A stretch of DNA of 11,863 nt from the NCBI GenBank assembly GCA_035942915.1, contig DASZCR010000068.1:1-11863 (forward strand), written 5' to 3'. Numbering within the stretch: position 1 is the first letter of the stretch; the number at the start of each line of letters is the position of its first letter. The position numbers and the translations under genes are program-made. The stretch is from DASZCR01 sp035942915 (lineage in GTDB: Bacteria > Acidobacteriota > Blastocatellia > Pyrinomonadales > Pyrinomonadaceae). Shown one piece after another: positions 1 to 5,067 of this stretch. The notes under the pieces are model-generated. The model was not told the DNA's origin. It made no database searches and saw only the letters and a program-made list of their open reading frames with translations.

Positions 1-181
1 CAGGCGCACCCCACGCCAGCGCCTCAGCCACGCGCTCAAACTCGCGCAACTCGCCAGCGCACGCCTCGCACCCTTCGCTCAAGTGCTCCTCGAACGAACG
101 CGCCTCGTGCTGTGTGAGCGCGCCGAGCGCGTAGGCGGCCGCCGTAGCTCTCGTCTCGTCTTCGACCGTTGTGTGCTTCAT
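1..181 (-). CDS. Anti-sigma factor, RskA-like zinc-finger type (partial, 3' end outside window)
   Basis: The first 60 codons of a gene that continues past the left edge. The ATG (181-179) overlaps the stop of the upstream sigma factor in an ATGA arrangement (181-178), the classic sign of translational coupling between an ECF sigma factor and its cognate anti-sigma factor. The visible peptide has the helical start typical of RskA-like proteins, with YALGAL at residues 17-22, then an acidic helix and a His-x4-Cys-x2-Cys group (H33, C38, C41) resembling the zinc-binding anti-sigma (ZAS) motif. Such proteins hold the sigma factor inactive, usually as single-pass inner-membrane proteins whose periplasmic part receives the signal. 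The membrane helix and sensor domain would lie outside the window, so anchoring cannot be checked. The pairing is well supported; the signal is unknown. Confidence 0.85.
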   Translation of the reverse strand, partial: MKHTTVEDETRATAAAYALGALTQHEARSFEEHLSEGCEACAGELREFERVAEALAWGAP

Positions 182-777
182 CGTGTCCCTTCGTAGGTTG
201 GCCTGAGTATCTCGCGCAACTTCATCATGCCGAGACGCGTGCGCGTCTTGACCGTGCCGAGCGGCTGCCCAGTCCGCGCGGCAATCTCGCTATGACTCAA
301 GCCCCCGTAGTATGCGAGGTCTATCACTTCCCTCTGTTCGGGCGTCAGGGCGTCGAGCGCGGCGCGCACGGCCAGTTGCGTCTCGCGCGCGGCCACCGCT
401 TCCTCGACGCTCGCGCCCCCGGCACTCTCGGTCAAGAGGTCGAGCGGCGCGCGTCTCTCGTGCTCAAGGCGACCGGCGCGCAGGCGGTCGATGGCGCGGC
501 TGCGCGCGATGGTCGTCAGCCACGCGAGCGGCGAGCCGCGCTCGGCGCTGTAGCGCGACGCCTGTCGCCAGACCTGCGTGTAGACATCGAGCAAGACCTC
601 TTCGGCCTCGCCCGCGTCCTGCACGACGCGCAGGATGAGACCATAGACGAGGCGACTCGTCGCATCGTAGAGAGCGGAGAGCGCCTGCTGGTCGCCGCAT
701 GCGATGCGTTGCAAAAGCTCGGCCTGTTGGAGGTCGCGCGCGCCGTCTGCCGGCGTGGGGTTTCGGGGTGATGCCAC
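178..777 (-). CDS. ECF-family RNA polymerase sigma factor (SigK-like)
   Basis: A 199-residue protein of normal ECF length. Sigma region 2 covers about residues 20-103, with the core-binding stretch DVYTQVWRQA (64-73) and the -10-recognition helix around WLTTIARSRAIDRLRA (86-101). A variable acidic linker follows. Region 4 covers about 135-193, with LTPEQREVIDLAYYGGLSHS (144-163) leading into the helix-turn-helix around EIAARTGQPLGTVKTRTRLG. The start is GTG at 777; purine-rich GGGGAGG and AGGACG lie upstream, but their spacing is longer than ideal, so the exact start is moderately certain. It recruits RNA polymerase to a small regulon, normally including its own operon, when the anti-sigma factor encoded immediately downstream with a 4-bp overlap releases it. 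The RskA-like partner and the linker sequence suggest a SigK-type ECF group; the exact group is inference. Confidence 0.93.
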   Translation of the reverse strand: MASPRNPTPADGARDLQQAELLQRIACGDQQALSALYDATSRLVYGLILRVVQDAGEAEEVLLDVYTQVWRQASRYSAERGSPLAWLTTIARSRAIDRLRAGRLEHERRAPLDLLTESAGGASVEEAVAARETQLAVRAALDALTPEQREVIDLAYYGGLSHSEIAARTGQPLGTVKTRTRLGMMKLREILRPTYEGTR

Positions 778-888
778 GGCCGCTTTCGTCCTGCCTCCCC
801 TTCAGTGTCTACGAGACGGCGCGCCCGTGTGGATTCATCCTTGCCCGGTCGGCGCGCCGGAACCGGGGCTTCCTCTGGGTCGGCACGT

Positions 889-917
889 ACTATACAACGA
901 ACCCGGCGCGAGGATGA
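889..917 (-). promoter_or_regulatory. Candidate promoter for the sigma/anti-sigma operon
   Basis: On the minus strand a TATAGT box (894-889) matches the -10 consensus at five of six positions. At a 17-bp spacing the -35 position reads TCATCC, a poor sigma70 match, so it could instead be an ECF-type element. The distance to the GTG start at 777 implies a leader of about 105 nt. It is the only AT-rich hexamer of this kind in the 279-bp gap, but the call is weak. The rest of the gap (778-1011) shows no convincing gene on either strand. Confidence 0.3.
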
Positions 918-1011
918 AACTCAGCGGATTTCGCACGGCTCGGCCGCAGACGGACGCGCCAAAGCGGCGCGACCTTCGGCGGTGGAGATAACCGCAGGCC
1001 GCGCCGCTCTG

Positions 1012-1045
1012 TAAACCTGTGTCTCTGGCGAGAGACGGGGTTTTT
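1012..1045 (-). terminator. Hairpin, possible terminator of the 222-aa exported-protein gene
   Basis: A GTCTCT/AGAGAC stem (1021-1026 with 1031-1036) closes a GGCG tetraloop. Outer AAACC (1013-1017) can pair with GGTTT (1039-1043). It begins about 12 bp after the minus-strand stop at 1057, the expected place for that gene's terminator. In the minus direction the U-tract is short (UUUACAG), while the plus direction has T5. Since no plus-strand gene precedes it, it most probably serves the minus gene, possibly as an inefficient or bidirectional terminator. Confidence 0.45.
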
Positions 1046-1056
1046 AATCGGTCGCT

Positions 1057-1725
1057 TTACTGGATGTGGCTCGTCGGCTCAGGCGTCATCTCGCGGCGGC
1101 GGATGAAGCCTTCGCCGCGCTGCGTCAGCCCGGCCTTCTCGGCGAAGGTGTAGAGGACGGAAGCGAGCAGTTCCTTCGATTCAAGTTTGAAGGTGGCAAT
1201 TCCTTCGGCTCTCGTGTCCGGGTCGCGGTACTGAAGCGTCAGGTAGCGCGCCTTGTTCTTCATGAACAGTGCCGGGAGTCCGAGTCCGTAGGGAACGGTG
1301 CTGGCGATGACGGAACCGGCCGTCGAGCGGCGCGACTGCGTGTCTGCCCACGCGGCGAAGACGACGGCGTAGGGGACGGAGAACATCTCCTGATTCTTCT
1401 TCTTGTCGCGGAAGACGAGCCGCTTGTTGGTATCGTCGAATGTGAGTGTGCCGTCGCTTTTACCGAAGCCTGCGACGCCGCCTTCATACTTGGCCTTGAC
1501 GGTCGAAGGCGCGGGCGCGGGCTTCGGCGTCGTCACAGATTGGTTGGATTGTCCGCCGGTCGTCGCAGGCTGCGCAGGCTGCTGCTGAGGGGGCGTCTCA
1601 ACGGTCGCCGTCGTCGTGCTGGCTGCCGGGTCGCTGATGGCGCGCGTGCGCTGGGCAGAGACCGCGCCACACGTCGCGGCCACGCAGACGGCCAGCGCGG
1701 TGAGAGTTTTCAATACTGCTTTCAT
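1057..1725 (-). CDS. Exported protein of unknown function with Pro/Gln/Thr-rich linker
   Basis: A 222-residue protein I do not recognise. Residues 1-24 form a clear Sec signal peptide: K2 and K6, a hydrophobic core around LTALAVCVAATCGA, and a VSA cleavage site before QR. Cys14 and Cys19 sit in the core without a proper lipobox. Residues 25-78 are a low-complexity Ser/Thr/Pro/Gln/Ala linker. Residues 79-205 look like one compact, mostly beta domain with a closing helix: GTLTFDDTNKRLVFRDKKK (92-110), then FSVPYAVVFAAW, a Gly/Ser-rich turn, YLTLQYRDPD and a helix near 185-199. The alternation of strands with a terminal helix resembles PH-like folds, which is only inference. The start is well supported by AAGGAGA a few bases before the ATG at 1725. 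It lies 41 bp after the HAS-barrel gene and may be the last gene of that operon. Confidence 0.8.
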   Translation of the reverse strand: MKAVLKTLTALAVCVAATCGAVSAQRTRAISDPAASTTTATVETPPQQQPAQPATTGGQSNQSVTTPKPAPAPSTVKAKYEGGVAGFGKSDGTLTFDDTNKRLVFRDKKKNQEMFSVPYAVVFAAWADTQSRRSTAGSVIASTVPYGLGLPALFMKNKARYLTLQYRDPDTRAEGIATFKLESKELLASVLYTFAEKAGLTQRGEGFIRRREMTPEPTSHIQ

Positions 1726-1766
1726 ATTGTCTCCTTCAAAAAACTGTACTTCCCGAAATGCGAAGC

Positions 1767-2375
1767 TTAGAGACGCGCGCCGCCGAGCGTACGTTGCCAG
1801 ACGAGCGAACTTTTAAGCACGCAGAGCCGCTGTCGCTCCTCTTTCGTGCAGGCCGTTTCCAGTTGTTCGATAACGGCCTCGATGAGCGGGACGGCGAACG
1901 GCCCGGCGTGCGCCACGACCTGCGAGTAATAGTGCAGCCGGACGCCCGCCGCTTCCGGGGCGCGATGAAATTCGAGCAGCGCCTCGTCCGACAGTCGGAA
2001 CACGTCCTGACCGACAGGCACGACGCGTCGCGGCACGCGCTGGTGAGACTCGAAACGGCCGCCCACGCGCTCGCGCCAGCCAAGCAGCAGGACGCCGACG
2101 AGCACGCCCTGTTCGTTCAGATAATCGGGACTGAGAACGGCCAACTCGGCGTGCGACGAAAGGCGCGGCCCGAAGCTTCCGTAATCAGGATTGGCGAGCA
2201 GCGTGTTGTAGATAACGCCGACGACCTCGCTCGCTTCGTCCAAAGGCACACGGACGAACTGTGCAAAACCGTAATCTTCGGGCGCGGGCGGCTCGCTCGC
2301 GTCCAGACGGTCAACGACGCGCGCCACGTAATCGACGTGCGAGTTCGACTTCACTATCTTCGCAATCTTAATCAT
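1767..2375 (-). CDS. Stand-alone HAS-barrel (HerA-type barrel) domain protein
   Basis: A 202-residue, apparently cytosolic protein. The N-terminal half (about 1-100) follows the pattern of the HAS-barrel found at the N-terminus of HerA ATPases: it opens with IAKIVKSNSHVDYVARVV, continues through a Pro-containing loop to GFAQFVRVPL (36-45), then EVVGVIYNTLL (50-60), and ends with YLNEQGVLVGVLLLGW (85-100). The C-terminal part (about 125-202) looks helical, with SDEALLEFHRAPE and a long helix from AVPLIEAVIEQLET to the end. No Walker A or B motif is present, so it is not an ATPase. In HerA the barrel contributes to assembly and to contacts with NurA; here the gene lies two genes downstream of a NurA-domain gene, supporting a link. 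The ATG is 10 nt after the previous stop, with no clear Shine-Dalgarno, suggesting translational coupling. Domain assignment is by pattern, not search. Confidence 0.75.
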   Translation of the reverse strand: MIKIAKIVKSNSHVDYVARVVDRLDASEPPAPEDYGFAQFVRVPLDEASEVVGVIYNTLLANPDYGSFGPRLSSHAELAVLSPDYLNEQGVLVGVLLLGWRERVGGRFESHQRVPRRVVPVGQDVFRLSDEALLEFHRAPEAAGVRLHYYSQVVAHAGPFAVPLIEAVIEQLETACTKEERQRLCVLKSSLVWQRTLGGARL

Positions 2376-2385
2376 GCGACTGTTT

Positions 2386-2997
2386 TCAGAAACTCTGTCT
2401 CGACCACTCCGGCACTTTGTAGAGAATCCACCAGAGCAGCAGTTGGACGCCGAGGAGCAGCAGTCCCATCGAGATGCTCATGACGGAGGCACGGCGTCCG
2501 CCGTCGTGCGGCGCGCGGCGCGCACGCGCCAGACCGATGCCGCCGAGCACGAGCGCCCCCGGACAGAAAAGGATGCCGAGATAAGGCACGAGCGCGTAGG
2601 TGACGAAAGCGAGTGCGGTGGTTGAGGCGCTGTTGTTGTTTTTCGTGAAAGGCATGGCTCGTTGTTGCTTGCGCCGACTTTCGCGTCTGCTCGGCGCGGT
2701 GGCGACCGTCGAGGCGGTCATAGAGGAGGAGGCGGCGGCGTGCGGCAATCGAGCCGCCGCCATGTCTCTCATGGCCGAGCCTGTCCGGCTGTTCTGTAAA
2801 TGGTAAGAGGCGCGAATGGCGTCGAGCGGCAGGTAGCCGCCCGCGTTCAGTTCGCGTCCGCAAGTGGCGCAGAAGCGCGCACTGGAGCGTCGGCGTGCCG
2901 CGCCGCACGCGGGGCAGGCGTCCAGCGCCCAAACCTCTTTTTCCGTCGGCTGGTTGATGCTTTCGGCGCGCTCGCTGTTGTCCGTGCTCCCGTTCAT
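2386..2997 (-). CDS. Zinc-ribbon protein with two C-terminal membrane helices
   Basis: A 203-residue protein with a double CxxC zinc ribbon at the N-terminus (C28-P-A-C31 and C43-A-T-C46). A Ser/Ala/Arg-rich linker (about 80-125) follows, then two hydrophobic segments at about 126-157 and 172-193 with a basic loop (RARRAPHDGGRRA) between them. The positive-inside rule favours both termini outside if the loop is cytosolic, but the basic linker before helix 1 argues the other way, so topology is uncertain. A TTG start seven codons upstream (3018) is possible; I prefer ATG 2997 because AGGTG lies six bases before it. Zinc-ribbon/two-TM proteins are common and mostly uncharacterised. Its position between a NurA nuclease and a HAS-barrel protein, with only 10 bp to the latter, suggests co-expression. 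No enzymatic motif is visible. Confidence 0.82.
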   Translation of the reverse strand: MNGSTDNSERAESINQPTEKEVWALDACPACGAARRRSSARFCATCGRELNAGGYLPLDAIRASYHLQNSRTGSAMRDMAAARLPHAAASSSMTASTVATAPSRRESRRKQQRAMPFTKNNNSASTTALAFVTYALVPYLGILFCPGALVLGGIGLARARRAPHDGGRRASVMSISMGLLLLGVQLLLWWILYKVPEWSRQSF

Positions 2998-3038
2998 ATT
3001 TAACACCTGTGCTCGCAATCAAACTTCCGGGAAGAGGG

Positions 3039-3052
3039 GACGCTCTCGCGTC
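3039..3052. other. Small hairpin in the NurA / zinc-ribbon gap
   Basis: GACGC and GCGTC pair perfectly around a four-base loop in the 78-bp gap between the nuclease stop and the zinc-ribbon start. No T-run follows on the minus strand, so it is not an intrinsic terminator. It may be a processing or pausing element, or chance in GC-rich DNA. Confidence 0.3.
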
Positions 3053-3075
3053 GCTTTCTGAGGGGCGCTCCCGTT

Positions 3076-4299
3076 TCAGCGCCGCCGCGCCTTGCTCGAA
3101 GCCTTGCGCGCGATGCGAAAGTCGAATTTTTCGCGCGCGGCGAACTCCTGCATGACGCGTAAGAACTGCTCACGGTCGCGCGCCGTCATGACGGCCGCCG
3201 CGTCCGCCGTCTCGATGGCGTAAGGGTAACCGTTGCCGACGATGCACTCGGCGCGCACGGCATCCACCGTCTCTTCGAGCAGCCCCGCCTTGTAGACCCA
3301 CGCCGGGAGGTCGAGCCGCGCCGGGTAGCCGTCGGCCGTCGTCTGCATGTAGACGAAGCCGACGACGGGCGCGCCCTGCTCATCATAGAACTTATCAGCC
3401 AGATTGGCGCGCTGGCAATGCCAGAAGATGGTGCGGTCGCCCCACGAACGAAGCAGCGGCGCGTCTCCGCCTGCCTTCGCGGCGGTGCGCAGCAGTTGCG
3501 CGTCGTAGACGTTGGTCTGTCGCAGGGCGGGGTCGAGCGCCTCTATCAAGTCGCGCAAATCGGGCGCGAAAGATTGGTCGATGTAGCCGACGACCGGTAC
3601 TTCCGCCTCGCGCGAGGCGAGGACGAGTTCCGTCAGCGCCTCGGCGTAAGACTTGAAGAAGAGCACCTCCGTGCCCTTGCGCCGCGAGGAGATGAGCAGC
3701 GTCCCGTCGAGGAAGGCGACCGGCATGCGCTCGCCGCGTGCGCGCCAACCCTTCTTTCTCTTGAGGAAGGCGCGGATGGTTTCGGCCTCCAACTCGAAAC
3801 GCTTGAGACCGATGACCTGGTCGGGGCTTTCATAAGCGCGCTCGTGCTCCAACAACTCGCCCGGCGAGACGACGCGAAAGTGAGCCTCCTTCACATAATC
3901 AACCCCGACGGCGTGCGGGTTCTCAAACGACGCGACCTGCACCGCGCCGACCGGCATCGACACTTCGCGCCCCGGATAAATCTGGCTGCCGTCGGCGGCA
4001 AAGGTCGTGCGTCCGGCGAGCGCGGCAAACGCCCATGCGCGCGCCTCCTCGTGCGAACGCCAGACCGGCTCGAAGGGAACGACGACCGACCCGCACTCGT
4101 CCAACTCCTCGCTCGGATAGGTGACGCGCGTGCCGCCGCGTTCGGCCACGCGCTCACGAATCTCGGCCGCGCGCAACGCGCCGAGCGCGCGCAGACGTGC
4201 GGCCGCCTCGCGCACCTCGCCGCGCAACGCCCGCTCGAAGCTGACGAACTCCGCGCGCTTCTCCTCAAGCGCCGTCATCAGGCGACTGTGGTAGAGCAT
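3076..4299 (-). CDS. nurA: NurA-domain DNA nuclease
   Basis: A 407-residue protein with NurA-family signatures. A helical N-terminus (about 8-55) precedes the first metal-binding motif FAADGSQIYP (100-109, D103). Then come GAVQVASF, a helix rich in Glu (RFELEAETIRAFLK, 167-180), the second acidic motif VAFLDGTLLISS (194-205, D198), VVGYIDQS (236-243), FVYMQTTADGYPARLDLP (315-332), and the closing block GNGYPYAIETADAAAV (355-370). NurA proteins are Mn-dependent 5'-3' ssDNA exonucleases/ssDNA endonucleases that process DNA ends with the HerA ATPase. D103 and D198 fit the acidic catalytic residues; other assignments are less sure. A Lys/Arg-rich tail ends the protein. There is no clear Shine-Dalgarno before ATG 4299, and Met8 (4278) is an alternative start. 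It heads a group with a zinc-ribbon membrane protein and a HAS-barrel protein; no HerA gene is present. Confidence 0.82.
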   Translation of the reverse strand: MLYHSRLMTALEEKRAEFVSFERALRGEVREAAARLRALGALRAAEIRERVAERGGTRVTYPSEELDECGSVVVPFEPVWRSHEEARAWAFAALAGRTTFAADGSQIYPGREVSMPVGAVQVASFENPHAVGVDYVKEAHFRVVSPGELLEHERAYESPDQVIGLKRFELEAETIRAFLKRKKGWRARGERMPVAFLDGTLLISSRRKGTEVLFFKSYAEALTELVLASREAEVPVVGYIDQSFAPDLRDLIEALDPALRQTNVYDAQLLRTAAKAGGDAPLLRSWGDRTIFWHCQRANLADKFYDEQGAPVVGFVYMQTTADGYPARLDLPAWVYKAGLLEETVDAVRAECIVGNGYPYAIETADAAAVMTARDREQFLRVMQEFAAREKFDFRIARKASSKARRR

Positions 4300-4311
4300 A
4301 AAAGCCGTGGG

Positions 4312-4426
4312 GTAAGTGATGGGTGATAGAAGCGGAGTGATAGGTGATAGGTGATGAGTGATAAGAGAAAAGCTTCTTTCCTATCACCTATCACCCATCA
4401 CCCATCACTCTTTTCCCCTCACTTAC
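4312..4426. repeat. Heptamer-built imperfect palindrome filling the gap between two genes
   Basis: The left arm (about 4312-4365) is made of 7-bp units of the GTGATRG/GGTGATA type. The right arm (4380-4426) carries the same units inverted (TATCACC, CATCACC). The inner 31-bp arms, 4335-4365 and 4380-4410, agree at 26 positions around a 14-bp A/T-rich centre. Outer GTAAGTGA (4312-4319) is mirrored by TCACTTAC (4419-4426), which includes the stop codon of the upstream gene. No T-tract follows on either strand, so it is not a standard terminator. It resembles short heptanucleotide/REP-like intergenic repeats; family membership cannot be judged from one copy. Confidence 0.8.
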
Positions 4427-4931
4427 TACTTTTGCGTATCAGTCGCGCGAGGTCTTCGGCGGTGGCCGAGTAGCGCGTGGTGGTCAGTTTGCCCTGAACG
4501 AAGGTATAGGCGATGCCGTCTTTGAGGTTGACGAAGCCGCTCACCTCGCCTTTGTCCTGCCGCTCGAACTTCGAATTGTTGACGAGGCCGAGCGATTCGG
4601 GCGTGTCGGTGGCGCGCTCGTGCTGAAGGACGATTTGCATCACCGTCCCTTCGACTTCGGGCGCGAGTTTGCGCGACTCGACGAACTTCGAGTTGACGAA
4701 GAAGACCGTCACCGTGCCGCCCGCGACCTTGAACCGGAGCGTCCCCGTCTGTCCGGGAACGTCTTGGATGGGGCGTCCGAGGACGCGCTCGACATCCGCC
4801 CGACGCGACTTCAAAGGCTCGATGCCGTTCCACTCTCCCGCCCGCGTCGGACTCGCGCCCGCGACGGCGAACAGGAGCAGTGCGGCGAAAACGCTGCGCG
4901 CAATGGTGTGGAGGAAGTTCTTTGTGTTCAT
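4419..4931 (-). CDS. Small exported protein, BamE/SmpA-like N-terminal motif
   Basis: A 170-residue protein with a signal peptide: N-terminal Lys4 and Arg12, hydrophobic core SVFAALLLFAVAGA (13-26), and probable cleavage near TRA/GE (about residue 31). The mature part starts WNGIEPLKSRRADVERVLGR (34-53), which resembles the leading helix of BamE/SmpA-like domains, where a small protein begins with a short strand, a Ser-Thr-Arg-type turn and a DVxxxLG helix. Beta-rich sequence follows (GTLRFKVAGGTVTVFFVNSK, FVNLKDGIAYTFVQGKL), then a short C-terminal helix with a Lys-rich end. I cannot name it further; the BamE likeness is inference from one motif. No Shine-Dalgarno is evident before the ATG at 4931. 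The gene is flanked on both sides by different heptamer repeats, and its last codons lie in the terminal repeat of the downstream palindrome. Confidence 0.78.
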   Translation of the reverse strand: MNTKNFLHTIARSVFAALLLFAVAGASPTRAGEWNGIEPLKSRRADVERVLGRPIQDVPGQTGTLRFKVAGGTVTVFFVNSKFVESRKLAPEVEGTVMQIVLQHERATDTPESLGLVNNSKFERQDKGEVSGFVNLKDGIAYTFVQGKLTTTRYSATAEDLARLIRKSSK

Positions 4932-4950
4932 GGCGCGATGCTACCGTAGA

Positions 4951-4985
4951 AAGTTCAAAGTTTAAAGTTCAATTTTCAAAGTCAA
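4951..4985. repeat. AAGTTCA heptamer array (five units)
   Basis: Five consecutive 7-bp units read AAGTTCA, AAGTTTA, AAGTTCA, ATTTTCA and AAGTCAA. A short inverted counterpart (TTGAACTTCAACTTT, 5035-5049) lies on the far side of the neighbouring terminator. On the minus strand the units read TTGAACT-like, so several -35-like boxes lie in register 20-55 bp upstream of the ATG at 4931. The array could therefore hold that gene's promoter, but no good -10 box is visible. Confidence 0.7.
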
Positions 4986-5031
4986 AAAACGGCTCGACCC
5001 AACGCGCACGCCACGGCGCATCGGGTCGAGC
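4984..5031 (-). terminator. Intrinsic terminator of the TPR-protein gene
   Basis: Read on the minus strand, a perfect 9-bp GC-rich stem (GCTCGACCC at 5031-5023 with GGGTCGAGC at 5000-4992) encloses a 22-nt loop and is followed by CG and six T residues (4989-4984). It starts about 37 bp after the stop at 5068. This is the clearest rho-independent terminator in the window. It separates the TPR gene from the exported-protein gene starting at 4931. Confidence 0.85.
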
Positions 5032-5067
5032 GTTTGAACTTCAACTTTCGCGCGCCGAGTCGTCTCT

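Noticed and set aside
1726..1766. Terminator between the HAS-barrel and exported-protein genes
   Set aside because: A T6 run is present but the preceding stem would be only CTTC/GAAG with a nine-base loop, too weak to call.
1066..1770. A 234-codon plus-strand open frame opposite the 222-aa exported protein
   Set aside because: The minus-strand frame has a signal peptide and a strong Shine-Dalgarno; the plus-strand product is Arg-rich and lacks both.
2998..3018. TTG start seven codons upstream for the zinc-ribbon protein
   Set aside because: ATG 2997 has AGGTG at good spacing; the TTG has no comparable site, so the shorter form was annotated.
3418..4326. A 302-codon plus-strand open frame opposite the NurA gene
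   Set aside because: Low-complexity Arg/Leu-rich translation, no recognisable motifs, and the minus strand encodes a clear NurA pattern over the same bases.
4312..4426. CRISPR array or tandem-repeat locus
   Set aside because: Units are only 7 bp with no unique spacers and are arranged as one palindrome.
4312..4426. Intrinsic terminator of the 170-aa protein gene
   Set aside because: The hairpin is long but neither end is followed by a T-tract, so it does not fit a rho-independent terminator.
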